DNA of 53,953 bases from an uncultured Eubacteriales bacterium (GCA_949299375.1 CASGAH010000002.1:1-53953), one strand, 5' to 3'. Positions 8,688 to 18,181 are shown, counted from the first letter of the stretch. Notes: generated by a model not told the origin, from the letters alone. Translations and numbers: made by a program.

Positions 8688-10358
8688 ATGCGTGAACAAT
8701 TAAGTCAGCTTTCCCTTTTGCAATTAAGGGATATCGCAAAATCGAAAGGAATTCGAAATGTTACATCCATCCGAAAGTCTGCTCTCGTAGAACAGATTGC
8801 CCAGATTCTTGAGGCGGAAGATGCCCAAAACGATATGAAACCTGCGCCAGACAATGCCGAAGAAACTGCAGCATCATCCGGAGAGACGTCTCTCCCTTCT
8901 TCTGAAGAAACATCCGCCGAAAATGATTCCCAAGAGAGCAAATCCGAAACGCCCGCCGCCAAAGAGTCCGGGCAGACGCCGGAGACAGCCCCGGTTTCCC
9001 GAAGCCAGGGACATCCACGAGAGCGTCAGTCCGCACGCACGCGCGGCAATTCGTATGCCGGCAGCCGCTCGCCCCGCAATTACGATCGAACATCCGAAGC
9101 TGCTCACACGGAAAACCGAAAAAATGCCGACACTTCGGATACGGCGCCTCTCTCCCGCGGAAAATACCGCACCGCATCCCGGAGCGAATCCAAATCCGAC
9201 GCCTTCAATCCGGCCGATTACGCGGAACTTGACAGCGGGGAGAATGCACACGGCATTCTGGAAATTATGGCGGACGGTTTTGGCTTTATCCGCTCGGAAA
9301 ACTTTCTTCCCGGAGACAATGATGTTTACGTTTCTCCGGCTCAGATTCGGCGCTTCAATATGAAAACCGGCGATTTCATCACCGGAAGCAAGAGAATCCG
9401 CACGCAGGACGAGAAATTTCAGGCGCTCCTGTACATCAGCCAGATCAACGGGAGACCTCCTCACGAGGCGGAAACCCGGACGGCGTTTGAAGATCTGACG
9501 CCTGTTTTTCCGAACTCCAGACTTCATCTGGAAACGTTTAACGGCCCTCAGTCGATGCGCATCATGGATTTGATCAGCCCCATCGGCAAAGGGCAGCGTG
9601 GAATGATTGTCTCCCCTCCAAAAGCTGGTAAGACAACCCTCCTAAAACAGGTCGCCAAAGCTGTGACGACCAATCACCCGGACATCCATCTGATCATTCT
9701 GCTCATCGATGAGCGCCCGGAGGAAGTCACCGACATCAAGGAATTCATTGAGGGGAGCAATGTGGAAGTCATCTACTCCACATTTGACGAGCAGCCAGAG
9801 CACCACAAGCGGGTGACGGAGATGGTGTTAGAGAGAGCCAAGCGTCTTGTCGAACACAAGCGGGACGTCATGATTCTTCTGGACAGCATCACACGCCTTG
9901 CAAGAGCGTACAACCTTCTCGTGACGCCAAGCGGACGCACACTCTCGGGCGGTCTTGATCCCGCCTCCCTGTATCTGCCGAAGCGTTTCTTCGGCGCAGC
10001 CCGCAACATGAGAGAGGGCGGAAGTCTGACCATTCTCTCCACAGCGCTTGTGGAGACTGGAAGCCGCATGGACGATGTCATTTTCGAGGAGTTCAAAGGA
10101 ACCGGAAATATGGAGCTTGTGCTGGACCGCAGACTTTCCGAGAAGCGGATTTTCCCGGCCATTGAGCTGCTCCGGTCCGGAACGAGACGGGATGACCTTC
10201 TCCTGAATCCGGCAGAGCAGGAGGCCACTGCAATTATGCGCCGGGCCACAACCGGGCTGAAACCGGAGGAAGCCGCAGAGCGCATCCTGGAACTGTTTGC
10301 CCACACAAAGACAAACCGCGAATTTGTAGATGTCGTTCGGCGCCAGAAGTTCATCTGA
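8688..10358 (+). CDS. rho: Transcription termination factor Rho with long hydrophilic insertion
   Basis: 556 residues, about 130 longer than E. coli Rho. Residues 1-45 are the Rho N-terminal helix bundle. Residues about 46-180 are a low-complexity Ser/Glu/Pro then Arg-rich insertion. About 185-250 is the cold-shock RNA-binding domain (ADGFGFIRS). The RecA-like ATPase follows, with P-loop SPPKAGKTT around 309-317, LLIDERPEEVTDI, the LLDSITRLARAYN Walker B, the Q-loop SGRTLSGGLDP and the R-loop ETGSRMDDVIFEEFKGTG. It is a hexameric RNA translocase that ends transcription. Such insertions occur in Actinobacteria and Clostridia and extend RNA binding. Start set by AAGGAG. Ends at a double-hairpin terminator. 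Confidence 0.97.
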   Translation: MREQLSQLSLLQLRDIAKSKGIRNVTSIRKSALVEQIAQILEAEDAQNDMKPAPDNAEETAASSGETSLPSSEETSAENDSQESKSETPAAKESGQTPETAPVSRSQGHPRERQSARTRGNSYAGSRSPRNYDRTSEAAHTENRKNADTSDTAPLSRGKYRTASRSESKSDAFNPADYAELDSGENAHGILEIMADGFGFIRSENFLPGDNDVYVSPAQIRRFNMKTGDFITGSKRIRTQDEKFQALLYISQINGRPPHEAETRTAFEDLTPVFPNSRLHLETFNGPQSMRIMDLISPIGKGQRGMIVSPPKAGKTTLLKQVAKAVTTNHPDIHLIILLIDERPEEVTDIKEFIEGSNVEVIYSTFDEQPEHHKRVTEMVLERAKRLVEHKRDVMILLDSITRLARAYNLLVTPSGRTLSGGLDPASLYLPKRFFGAARNMREGGSLTILSTALVETGSRMDDVIFEEFKGTGNMELVLDRRLSEKRIFPAIELLRSGTRRDDLLLNPAEQEATAIMRRATTGLKPEEAAERILELFAHTKTNREFVDVVRRQKFI

Positions 10359-10395
10359 GCAAACCGCCGGGAGATGCTTTACTCCTGGCAGAATC

Positions 10396-10422
10396 GGATA
10401 GGGAAGTTTCTCTTCCCTATCC
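10396..10422. repeat. Dispersed terminator-like hairpin, copy 1
   Basis: A perfect 11-bp stem (10396-10406 with 10412-10422) and a 5-nt loop. The core GGATAGGGAAG recurs in hairpins at 25835-25869 and 53652-53684. It is just downstream of rho and followed by the sequence CTCTGCGATACGCG, which also occurs at 37213-37226. Confidence 0.8.
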
Positions 10423-10432
10423 TCTGCGATAC

Positions 10433-10485
10433 GCGAAAACACGAAGGCAGAAGCGTTTCTCACGATTCTGCCTTCGTGTTTTCGC
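10433..10485. terminator. Long bidirectional terminator between rho and ECF S gene
   Basis: A perfect 20-bp stem (10433-10452 with 10466-10485) with a 13-nt loop. The outer stem is A-rich on one side and T-rich on the other, so either strand would give a U-rich 3' arm. It separates the convergent rho and ECF S component genes. Confidence 0.85.
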
Positions 10486-10517
10486 AATGTTTCTGATTTC
10501 GCGGAATTGCCGCCGCA

Positions 10518-11108
10518 TCATTGGCGGACTTTCTGCGGAATCAGACCCGATTTGAGCAGTGCCGGGCGCAGCGCGTGGTACAAAAAGACAGCGCAAAAGC
10601 AGGACAGCACTGCGTTGACAAAGGTAACACCCGCCGTCAATTTCCCCGCAATGTAGGACAGATCCGTGTCCATCCCGAACACATATTTGTTCCGGAAGAA
10701 GCCGACAATCGGGTCGGTAATGATGTTAATCCCGAGTCCGCACACCGGGGCAAGGACGCTCCAGAAGAAATATTCTCTGGGGGTGTGCTTCTCCTGAATG
10801 TGGCCGATGCGATGTGCCACAAAACCGGTCACAAGTCCGATGATCAGTTTCAGGAAAAATGTCGTCGGCGCATAGATCGGGTCTCCCGAGGCAATGTCTG
10901 CCAGCGCAAGGCCGATACCTCCGGCAAGCCCTCCGTACACGCCTCCGATGAGCATCGCTCCCAGCGCGGTGAACGTATTTCCGAGGTGGAAAAACGTGGA
11001 ACCGCCTCCCGGAAGGGTGATCTTGATCTTAAAAAAATAAAATGCGACAAACGAAAGGGCTGCAAGAAGCGCCGTCTGCGTAAACCGTAGGGTTTTGTCT
11101 CTGTCCAT
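10518..11108 (-). CDS. ECF transporter S component
   Basis: 196 residues, five to six hydrophobic segments, very glycine-rich. The N-terminal TALLAALSFVAFYFF, then FHLGNTFTALGAMLIGGVYGGLAGGIG and ALADIASGDPIY, are the pattern of energy-coupling-factor substrate-binding membrane proteins. The S component captures a vitamin or similar micronutrient and docks on a shared EcfA-EcfT module, which is not encoded here. The substrate cannot be assigned from sequence alone. Start ATG at 11108 preceded by GGAGGA. It is a single gene; the leader (11109-11299) holds no riboswitch I can name. Confidence 0.85.
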   Translation of the reverse strand: MDRDKTLRFTQTALLAALSFVAFYFFKIKITLPGGGSTFFHLGNTFTALGAMLIGGVYGGLAGGIGLALADIASGDPIYAPTTFFLKLIIGLVTGFVAHRIGHIQEKHTPREYFFWSVLAPVCGLGINIITDPIVGFFRNKYVFGMDTDLSYIAGKLTAGVTFVNAVLSCFCAVFLYHALRPALLKSGLIPQKVRQ

Positions 11109-11299
11109 ATTTGGAATCCTCCATGATTTCTGATTTTGTTTCCCGAAGCAAATCCGGCTCCGGTATGGTCATACTATCACAAGAGTGGACAGATTGACAT
11201 AGCCAGTTTTTATTTTTTTGTCCATACCAATTTTGCATTCACGCCGCGCGCGCTATCCATATCGCTCTCTTAGAAGCGCACGCTCCATCCTTTTGAAAC

Positions 11300-11560
11300 T
11301 CAATAGCGCTCCTTTAGAAACTTTGAGATGTTGGTATGGTCATACCCTTCCATCTTTTGTCTCAGATCGTCTGCCTTGTTTTTGTAGTAGGAATAATCCG
11401 CCTCTGCAAGTTCCCCGCTTCCATACAGCTCTTCCAGCATTTTCTCCAGTTCTTTTCGGGATAATATCGCCAGATCTTTGTAATTATTTTCCAGATTCAT
11501 CTGAATTTCCTGAAATTTGTCTGCCACTTGTCTTCGCGCTTTCGATTTTTTAAAAAACAT
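11300..11560 (-). CDS. Small coiled-coil protein of unknown function
   Basis: 86 residues. Basic N-terminus (MFFKKSKARRQ), then almost entirely charged helix: LENNYKDLAILSRKELEKM and KNKADDLRQKMEGY suggest coiled coil. No signal peptide or cysteine. A GGAGG site lies 12 bases ahead of the ATG, a little far. It is transcribed divergently from the acyltransferase gene; no clear partner. I do not recognise a named family. Codon use fits the neighbours, so the gene is probably real. Confidence 0.65.
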   Translation of the reverse strand: MFFKKSKARRQVADKFQEIQMNLENNYKDLAILSRKELEKMLEELYGSGELAEADYSYYKNKADDLRQKMEGYDHTNISKFLKERY

Positions 11561-11564
11561 TTGC

Positions 11565-11594
11565 TTGACAATCCTCCGATTTTCATGTTATGGT
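11565..11594 (+). promoter_or_regulatory. Promoter of acyltransferase gene
   Basis: TTGACA -35 (11565-11570), 18-bp spacer, TATGGT -10 (11589-11594), about 30 bp upstream of the start codon. Confidence 0.75.
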
Positions 11595-11624
11595 AAGTAT
11601 CATTTTCAAAGGAGCGCTGTTTTT

Positions 11625-12662
11625 ATGAAAAAGGAACGTCTTTTCTATCTGGACCTGATCCGGAGCTTCTCCTTCCTCCTGATTTTTTTCTATCACTTTC
11701 AATTTGAATGGACGGCAGCCGGCATTTCCGGCAGCGCGCTGACACAGATTGCCCCCGCAAACGGCACACTTGGAAATGTCGGCGTGTCGCTGTTTTTTAT
11801 GATCTCGGGTGCGGCACTCATGTATACCTATGAGGAGTCGCTGTCTCTGAAGCGCTATCTGGTGAAGCGGGCGCGCTCCCTGTTTCCTATGTTCTGGATC
11901 GCCTGGCTTCTTCTCTTTTTGCGCTTTGACTGCATGACGGGAAGTCCGTTTGGCCAGCTCTCTCCCCGGTATCTTGTCTGGACTGTTCTCGGCATGGATG
12001 GATACCTAAACGGCATCGTCCCGACATTCTACCGGATCGGCGAATGGTTTCTGGGATGCATCCTCCTGTTGTATCTGCTTTTCCCGCTGCTTCGCAGGGC
12101 GATGCTTCGCTTTCCAAAGCTCCTTCCCGCTGCCGTCCTTTTGCTCTATGCCCTGGGAACCTATTTTTATCGGGGTCCCATCGATGCGGACCGGTTCTTT
12201 CTGTTTCGCATTCCGGACCTTTTGCTCGGCATGTATTTTGTCCGGGGGAAGAAAACTGTGACCCTTCCGGCGGCACTTGTCTGCCTCAGCATTCATGTGC
12301 TGTTTTCCGTCTGCTACCTGCCCCTCCCGCTTCTTTTACGGATGCAAATTTGGGGTGCGTCGCTCTTTTTTCTCCTCGTGTATCTTAGCACCTTTCTGCG
12401 CAGCGCATGGATGCAAAAGGCGGTCTCGTTCCTCAGCGGCATCTCCTATCCCGCCTTCCTTTTGCACCATGTCGTCATCCGCCAGATTGCCCATTCCTTT
12501 TCGGGACAGCAGATGGGCGGAATGCGGACGCTCTTTTTGCTCTTTTATGCGTTTTTGATCACCGTCTGCCTGTCTGTCGGTCTTCGGGATTTCACCCGAA
12601 ACTGCCTCAAAAAAAGAGCAGACGGCAAAACCGAAGCGGCTGCGGCCTCACAGGGAATATGA
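11625..12662 (+). CDS. Acyltransferase 3 family membrane protein
   Basis: 345 residues with about ten hydrophobic segments. The opening [17 protein letters not shown] carries the family's Arg and His, followed by [20 protein letters not shown] and the [13 protein letters not shown] loop. Proteins of this family (OafA, WecH) add acetyl or other acyl groups to surface glycans or lipids at the cytoplasmic membrane; the substrate here is unknown. The start at 11625 follows AAAGGAG; the longer frame upstream lacks a ribosome site. The last 15 bp overlap the 3' end of glyA on the other strand. Confidence 0.88.
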   Translation: MKKERLFYLDLIRSFSFLLIFFYHFQFEWTAAGISGSALTQIAPANGTLGNVGVSLFFMISGAALMYTYEESLSLKRYLVKRARSLFPMFWIAWLLLFLRFDCMTGSPFGQLSPRYLVWTVLGMDGYLNGIVPTFYRIGEWFLGCILLLYLLFPLLRRAMLRFPKLLPAAVLLLYALGTYFYRGPIDADRFFLFRIPDLLLGMYFVRGKKTVTLPAALVCLSIHVLFSVCYLPLPLLLRMQIWGASLFFLLVYLSTFLRSAWMQKAVSFLSGISYPAFLLHHVVIRQIAHSFSGQQMGGMRTLFLLFYAFLITVCLSVGLRDFTRNCLKKRADGKTEAAAASQGI

Positions 12663-13895
12663 TTCGTACAGCGGATGGCGCTCTGTCAATGTCTGCACAA
12701 GTGCAAGCGCTTCCGCTGTCTTTCCCTCGTCCACCACGAGCGCGATGGCCTGCGCAATCCCATCCATATCTTCCTCTGTCATGCCCCTTGTCGTCACCGC
12801 CGGTGTTCCAAGGCGAATGCCGGATGTGACAAACGGCGACGCCGGATCATTTGGAATCGTATTTTTGTTGCACGTAATCTTGACGGAGTCGAGAATGGCT
12901 TCCGCCTCTTTTCCCGTCATGCCTTTGTTTCGCAAATCGACGAGCATCAGGTGATTGTCTGTCCCGCCCGACACGATCCGGAAGTCTCTCTTTTGAAGCC
13001 CCTCACAAAGCGCCTTCGCATTGCGCACGACCTGGCGCCCGTATTCCCGAAACGACGGATCCAAAGCTTCCTTCAGGCAGACTGCCTTCGCTGCGATGAC
13101 ATGCATCAGAGGTCCCCCCTGTATCCCCGGGAAAATGGCTTTGTTGAAATTGTATTTGCGGTTGGCCGCCTCGCTGGACAGAATCATTCCGCCTCTCGGC
13201 CCGCGAAGTGTCTTGTGCGTTGTCGTCGTCACGACATCCGCATACGGGATCGGACTCATATGCACTCCGGCCGCCACAAGCCCTGCGATGTGCGCCATAT
13301 CGACCATCAAAACCGCGCCCACTTCATCGGCAATTTCCCGGAATTTCTGAAAGTCGATGGCTCTGGCGTAAGCGCTCGCGCCTGCCACAATCATTTTGGG
13401 CCGGCACTGGCGGGCAATGGCTCTCACCTCATCATAGTCGATCCAGCCGTCCTCGTTGATTCCGTATGGCACCGGATGAAAATATTGTCCGGACAGGTTG
13501 ACAGGGCTTCCATGTGTCAGATGGCCTCCCATATCCAGCCCCATTCCCATAAACGTATCTCCCGGCTTAAGCACCGCGAAAAAAACTGCCATGTTGGCCT
13601 GGGCGCCGGAATGCGGCTGCACATTGGCATACTCACAGCCAAACAATTTCTTTGCCCGTTCCCTTGCCAGATCCTCCACCACATCGACGTACTCACATCC
13701 GCCATAGTAGCGCTTCTTTGGATACCCCTCTGCGTATTTGTTCGTCAGAGGACTTCCCATCGCCTCCATGACTGCCCTGCTGACCAGATTTTCCGAGGCA
13801 ATCAGTTCGATATGGTCGCGCTGTCTTCCAAGCTCGCTGCCAATTGCTGCGGCAATTTCCGGATCTTCCTGTAACAGATTTTTGTAATCAAGCAT
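12648..13895 (-). CDS. glyA: Serine hydroxymethyltransferase
   Basis: 415 residues, full length. A PLP enzyme of the cytosol that interconverts serine and glycine while charging tetrahydrofolate with a one-carbon unit. The PLP-lysine segment [15 protein letters not shown] (Lys about 228) is intact, as are the N-terminal [11 protein letters not shown] and [13 protein letters not shown]. Start ATG with AGAGG upstream. An Lrp/AsnC regulator gene lies 118 bp upstream on the same strand and may control it. The 3' end runs 15 bp into the convergent acyltransferase gene with no terminator between them. Confidence 0.97.
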   Translation of the reverse strand: MLDYKNLLQEDPEIAAAIGSELGRQRDHIELIASENLVSRAVMEAMGSPLTNKYAEGYPKKRYYGGCEYVDVVEDLARERAKKLFGCEYANVQPHSGAQANMAVFFAVLKPGDTFMGMGLDMGGHLTHGSPVNLSGQYFHPVPYGINEDGWIDYDEVRAIARQCRPKMIVAGASAYARAIDFQKFREIADEVGAVLMVDMAHIAGLVAAGVHMSPIPYADVVTTTTHKTLRGPRGGMILSSEAANRKYNFNKAIFPGIQGGPLMHVIAAKAVCLKEALDPSFREYGRQVVRNAKALCEGLQKRDFRIVSGGTDNHLMLVDLRNKGMTGKEAEAILDSVKITCNKNTIPNDPASPFVTSGIRLGTPAVTTRGMTEEDMDGIAQAIALVVDEGKTAEALALVQTLTERHPLYESYSL

Positions 13896-14013
13896 ACTCT
13901 ACCTCTTTTCTGCGCCGCTGCCATCTTTTGGCCTGCATCATTTCGGTCTGCCCAGGCGCCGCCGCAGACCCGACTCCTTTGCACTCCCCAGAGAATCGTC
14001 TCGCTCCGATCTG

Positions 14014-14466
14014 TCACGGCAGCCGCATCTCCGGGCGGATACACAGATCTCTCGGACCTGCATGAGTTGAGAAAACAATCTGTGTGTTGGTTTTTCCGTA
14101 TCTTTGCAGCTGCCCGATGAAGTGGTCCAGTTCGGTTGTCGTCGGGAAAACGACTTTAATCAGCATCGAGAACGGTCCCGTGACACAATTGCACTCCAAA
14201 ACATTGGGACAGGATTCGATGTAGGGGTAGAATTCTACCTTTTGAACCGGATCCAACTCCAGATGAATAAATGCCGTAATGTGAAATCCAAGCTTTACCA
14301 TATTGATTCTTGCCGTATACCCCGTCAAAATGCCTTCCTTTTCCAAACGGTCAATCCTGGCTGAGACAGCCGGGGATGACAGAGAAGTTTTTTCCGCAAT
14401 GACTTTCAGCGGAGTTCTGGCATTTTTCTGCAGAATGGAAATAATCTTTACGTCAACCGCATCCAT
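14014..14466 (-). CDS. Lrp/AsnC family transcriptional regulator
   Basis: 150 residues. An N-terminal winged HTH (DVKIISILQKNARTPLKVIAEKTSLSSPAVSARIDRLEKEGIL, quoted here only by its ends in function: residues 4-46) and a C-terminal RAM ligand-binding domain containing CNCVTGPFSMLIKV. Members sense amino acids and often repress their own genes. The adjacent downstream glyA suggests serine/glycine metabolism as a target, by inference. The start ATG follows GAGAGG. Its promoter is near-consensus. Confidence 0.92.
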   Translation of the reverse strand: MDAVDVKIISILQKNARTPLKVIAEKTSLSSPAVSARIDRLEKEGILTGYTARINMVKLGFHITAFIHLELDPVQKVEFYPYIESCPNVLECNCVTGPFSMLIKVVFPTTTELDHFIGQLQRYGKTNTQIVFSTHAGPRDLCIRPEMRLP

Positions 14467-14609
14467 TTGTTTCTCCTCTCGTACTTATATCTGCAGCTGC
14501 TCAGATTACCGCATTCATTCTCTTCTCTCCCTCGCTCTCCCTATTTCTGAACCGCTGCAATGATGATTCGCAGCACAAAACTGTGCTCTCAAGAATGAAT
14601 ATACCGTAA

Positions 14610-14638
14610 ATTATACTGTTATCATGATGAAAAAGCAA
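14610..14638 (-). promoter_or_regulatory. Promoter of lrp-type gene
   Basis: TTGCTT -35 (14633-14638), 17-bp spacer, TATAAT -10 (14610-14615) on the minus strand. It leaves a leader of about 135 nt to the start at 14466. Confidence 0.85.
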
Positions 14639-14669
14639 GACTTTTCACAAAAATCTTTTGCTGATTGTT

Positions 14670-16499
14670 TTATTTTTTCAAGTTTGCGCGCTTCCGAAGC
14701 GTCGGGTCTAAAATCTTCTTGCGAATTCTAAGATGCGTCGGCGTCACCTCCAGCAATTCGTCCGACTCGATAAAGTCAAGACACTGTTCAAGGCTCATCC
14801 GCTTTGGCGTCGTCAATTTCAGGGCGTCGTCCGAGCCGGAAGCCCGGGTATTGGTCAGCTGCTTTCGCTTGCAGATGTTGACCTCCACATCGTCTGTCTT
14901 TCCGTGCTGTCCGACAACCATGCCCGCGTATACTTTTTCTCCGGGTCCGAGAAACAGCGTTCCCCTCTCCTGGGCATTGAACAGACCATATGTGACAGAC
15001 TCACCGGTTTCATATGCAATCAGGGATCCCTGTTTCCGGTATGCGATTTCGCCCTTGTACGGCTCGTATCCGTCAAACAGCGTATTCATAATGCCATTTC
15101 CCTTCGTGTCTGTCAAAAACTCTCCTCTGTAACCGATCAGCCCTCTCGACGGGATGGAGAATTCAAGACGGGTGTATCCGCCCTGCGCTGCGCTCATCCC
15201 CTGAAGCTCTCCTTTGCGGGAACTCAGCTTCTGGATGACGGTTCCGGAAAATTCCTCCGGGACGTCCAGATATGCAAGCTCCATCGGTTCCAGAAGGCGG
15301 CCCTTCTCGTCCCGCTTGGTCAGCACTTCCGCCTTGCTCACGGCAAACTCGTATCCTTCCCTTCGCATATTTTCGATGAGAACCGAGAGATGCAGCTCTC
15401 CCCTTCCGGAGACACGGAAGCAGTCTGGGCTGTCGGTCTCCTCCACCCGCAGGGATACGTCCGTATTCAGCTCCCGGAAAAGCCGCTCCCGCAGATGGCG
15501 GGATGTGACATATTTTCCTTCCTGCCCCGCAAACGGGCTGTCATTGACAAGAAACTGCATGGCGATGGTCGGCTCCGATATTTTCTGGAACGGGATGGCC
15601 ACAGGCCGCTCCGGGGAGGCAATGGTATCGCCGATGTGGATGTCCGCAATTCCGGAGATTGCCACAATGGAGCCGATGTTTGCCTCGCTCACCTCTTTCT
15701 TTGTCAATCCCTCAAACTCATACAGCTTGCTGATTTTTACTTTGCGGAAGAAATCCGGGTCGTGATGGTTGACAAGAACGCACTCCTGGTTTACGCTCAG
15801 CTTCCCGTGATCCACTTTTCCGACGCCGATGCGCCCCACATATTCGTTGTAATCGATCGTGCTGATCAGCACCTGTGTTCCCGCCTCGGGGTCTCCCTGG
15901 GGCGCCGGAATGTGATTGACAATCGCCTCAAAGAGCGGACCCATATTTTCTTTTGCATCGGTCAAATTCTCCACGGCATAACCGCCTCTGGCGGATGCAA
16001 AGACAAACGGGCAGTCCAGCTGTTCGTCACTTGCGTCCAGATCCATCAAAAGCTCCAGCACCTCGTCCACGACCTCCTCCGGTCTTGCCTCCGGGCGGTC
16101 AATCTTATTGATGCAGACGACGACGGACAGATTCATCTCCAGCGCTTTGCGCAGGACAAATTTTGTCTGCGGCATCGGACCTTCAAAGGCGTCCACGACA
16201 AGAATGACGCCATTTACCATTTTCAGAACACGCTCTACTTCTCCTCCAAAGTCTGCATGGCCTGGCGTGTCTATGATGTTGATTTTGATGCCGCGGTAGG
16301 ATACGGCAGTATTTTTGGACAGAATGGTAATTCCCCGCTCCCGCTCAATGTCGTTGGAATCCATCACTCTCTCCTGAATTTCCTGATGGGCGCCAAACAC
16401 CCCGCTCTGTTTCAAAAGTTCATCGACCAGCGTTGTCTTCCCGTGGTCTACATGGGCAATGATTGCGATGTTTCGAATGTCTTCTCGTACTGTATTCAT
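14670..16499 (-). CDS. typA: Ribosome-associated GTPase TypA/BipA
   Basis: 609 residues from ATG at 16499, preceded by GAGGGA; the frame is open upstream but the N-terminus MNTVREDIRNIAIIAHVDHGKTT is the family standard. G1 is AHVDHGKTT, G3 DTPGHADFG, G4 NKIDRPEA. The C-terminal half holds the EF-G-like domains III-V and the BipA-specific domain (RRKQLTNTRASG region). It binds the ribosome and aids 50S assembly and stress or cold growth. It is a single-gene unit; its promoter overlaps the upstream terminator. Confidence 0.97.
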   Translation of the reverse strand: MNTVREDIRNIAIIAHVDHGKTTLVDELLKQSGVFGAHQEIQERVMDSNDIERERGITILSKNTAVSYRGIKINIIDTPGHADFGGEVERVLKMVNGVILVVDAFEGPMPQTKFVLRKALEMNLSVVVCINKIDRPEARPEEVVDEVLELLMDLDASDEQLDCPFVFASARGGYAVENLTDAKENMGPLFEAIVNHIPAPQGDPEAGTQVLISTIDYNEYVGRIGVGKVDHGKLSVNQECVLVNHHDPDFFRKVKISKLYEFEGLTKKEVSEANIGSIVAISGIADIHIGDTIASPERPVAIPFQKISEPTIAMQFLVNDSPFAGQEGKYVTSRHLRERLFRELNTDVSLRVEETDSPDCFRVSGRGELHLSVLIENMRREGYEFAVSKAEVLTKRDEKGRLLEPMELAYLDVPEEFSGTVIQKLSSRKGELQGMSAAQGGYTRLEFSIPSRGLIGYRGEFLTDTKGNGIMNTLFDGYEPYKGEIAYRKQGSLIAYETGESVTYGLFNAQERGTLFLGPGEKVYAGMVVGQHGKTDDVEVNICKRKQLTNTRASGSDDALKLTTPKRMSLEQCLDFIESDELLEVTPTHLRIRKKILDPTLRKRANLKK

Positions 16500-16546
16500 C
16501 TTTTCCCTCATTTCTTCTGTCTGCCTTTCTGCACACAACTTCCAAT

Positions 16547-16574
16547 AGTTTATCACCTTTTCTCCAAAAAACAA
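16547..16574 (-). promoter_or_regulatory. Candidate promoter of typA
   Basis: TTGTTT -35 (16569-16574), 16-bp spacer and TAAACT -10 (16547-16552) with an extended TG. The -35 lies inside the U-tract of the preceding terminator. Confidence 0.55.
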
Positions 16575-16609
16575 GCCCGGCTTCAGATTTTTTTTCTGAA
16601 GCCGGGCTT
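16566..16609 (-). terminator. Intrinsic terminator of the slipin operon
   Basis: A perfect 15-bp GC-rich stem (16573-16587 with 16595-16609), 7-nt loop, then a T-run on the minus strand at 16566-16571. It lies 33 bp after the slipin stop codon. Confidence 0.92.
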
Positions 16610-16642
16610 CCCCGACAGGCGCGCACACACCGCCGCGCTGTT

Positions 16643-17587
16643 TTATTCGTCTTTTGCCGTCTCGGCCAGGGAGCGCACAAGCCCTGCGATTCCCTGAATC
16701 TCACTCGGGATAATGATCTTTGTCGCCTTGCCGTCCGCAGCCTTGGCAAAGGCTTCCAGACTTCTCAGCTGAATTACCGCGTCATCCGCTCCCGCCTCTT
16801 TGATGAAGCGAATACCGTCTGCGTTTGCCTGCTGTACCCGAAGGATCGCTTCCGCCTGACCTTCTGCCTCGCGGATCATTGCCTCTTTCTTGGCCTCTGC
16901 CCGAAGAATCGCTGCCTGTTTCTCCGCCTCTGCATCCAGAATAGCGGACTCTTTCTTTCCTTCTGCGACAAGAATGGTTGATTTTTTCTCACCTTCCGCT
17001 TTCAAGATCGATTCCCGGCGTTCCCGCTCTGCCTTCATCTGCTTTTCCATCGCATCCTGGATGGCGGCAGGCGGAATGATATTTTTCAGCTCCACACGGT
17101 TGACTTTGATGCCCCACGGGTCTGTCGCAATGTCCAGGATGGAGCGCATCTTCGTGTTGATGATTTCTCTGGATGTCAGTGTCTGGTCCAACTCCATGTC
17201 ACCGATGATGTTTCGAAGCGTCGTCGCAGTCAGATTCTCAATGGCCATAATCGGATTGTCCACACCGTAGGCAAACAGCTTCGGATCGGTAATCTGGTAA
17301 AACACAACCGTGTCGATTCGCATCGTAACGTTGTCCTTTGTGATTACCGGCTGCGGCGGGAAATCCGCCACTTGCTCTTTTAAGATGACCTTCTTGGAAA
17401 TCCGGTCGATAAACGGCACTTTAAAGTGAAGTCCAACCGACCAGGTGGCCAGATAGCCGCCCAACCGTTCTACCACAACGGCATGTGCCTGGGGAACGAT
17501 CTTGATGCAAGAGGAAAGAATCAGCAGCAGAACGATCACGATCACAACTGTGGTGAAAAATCCTACCTGAATGGATGATGCTAACAT
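16643..17587 (-). CDS. SPFH/Band 7 domain protein (slipin/QmcA type)
   Basis: 314 residues from ATG at 17587 after AAGGAG. An N-terminal membrane segment (about residues 8-30), then the SPFH core (VPQAHAVVVERLGGYLATW ... RIDTVVFYQITDP) and a long Ala/Glu/Lys-rich helix with repeated AEAEKQAAILRAEAKKEA-like units. Such proteins form membrane-anchored cages or microdomains and are commonly paired with NfeD, as here: the NfeD-like gene lies 84 bp upstream. Function is likely in membrane protein quality control, by analogy. Ends at a strong terminator. Confidence 0.94.
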   Translation of the reverse strand: MLASSIQVGFFTTVVIVIVLLLILSSCIKIVPQAHAVVVERLGGYLATWSVGLHFKVPFIDRISKKVILKEQVADFPPQPVITKDNVTMRIDTVVFYQITDPKLFAYGVDNPIMAIENLTATTLRNIIGDMELDQTLTSREIINTKMRSILDIATDPWGIKVNRVELKNIIPPAAIQDAMEKQMKAERERRESILKAEGEKKSTILVAEGKKESAILDAEAEKQAAILRAEAKKEAMIREAEGQAEAILRVQQANADGIRFIKEAGADDAVIQLRSLEAFAKAADGKATKIIIPSEIQGIAGLVRSLAETAKDE

Positions 17588-17671
17588 AATCTTCTCCTTT
17601 TCTGCACTGCTTTGTGTGATGACTGTCCCGCGCAACTGCAGTGCGGACGCGCAGACAGTCAAGCCGTTTCC

Positions 17672-18106
17672 TTACGGTTGTTTCTTCTCCACGATCAGCT
17701 TGACTCCGCTGATGGCGCAGATGGTGACATACGTTCCCGGTTCCATAATCTCCTCGTCGTCTTTGGCAACCGCCGTCCATTCCAGCCCGTTGACAACTGC
17801 GGCGCCAAACCCCTCCGTATTGTGGATTCTCTCTGTCACCCTTGCCGTTTTGCCGACGAGACTGTCGGTGTTTGTTTTCACAAAATGCTTGCGAAAATAC
17901 CGGTCCGTCAAAGGTTTTACGAGAATCAGAAGCAGCAGGGAGATTCCCAGAAAGACAATCAGCTGCAATTCCACACTGCCGTCTAAAAGCGTCACAGCAA
18001 TTGCGCCAAGTGTGCCGCAGGCAAACCACAATGACACCAGCTGCAGTGTACAGATTTCCACAATCACAAGAAAGACAAACAGTATCAACCAGTAAAACAA
18101 CGTCAT
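17672..18106 (-). CDS. NfeD family membrane protein
   Basis: 144 residues. Three hydrophobic segments in the first 75 residues (FYWLILFVFLVIVEICT; LVSLWFACGTLGAIAVT; LIVFLGISLLLLILV), then a C-terminal OB-fold domain (LVGKTARVTERI ... GLEWTAVAKD). This is the short form without a serine-protease domain. NfeD proteins act with SPFH proteins, and the slipin gene is directly downstream. Start supported by GAGGTG; a promoter lies 75 bp upstream. Confidence 0.92.
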   Translation of the reverse strand: MTLFYWLILFVFLVIVEICTLQLVSLWFACGTLGAIAVTLLDGSVELQLIVFLGISLLLLILVKPLTDRYFRKHFVKTNTDSLVGKTARVTERIHNTEGFGAAVVNGLEWTAVAKDDEEIMEPGTYVTICAISGVKLIVEKKQP

Positions 18107-18181
18107 ATCTTTTCACCTCTTTTCCTTTCTTTTCAGAATTGTGTTTTCCGCTGCGGTTCCGGAATCCGTTCTGTTGCCTGT

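Noticed and set aside
11109..11299. Vitamin riboswitch (TPP, THF, FMN, cobalamin) ahead of the ECF S component
   Set aside because: None of the conserved cores of these classes could be found on the transcribed strand.
14733..16697. 654-codon plus-strand frame opposite typA
   Set aside because: Long antisense frames arise from codon bias; no start site and no recognisable motifs, while typA on the other strand is certain.
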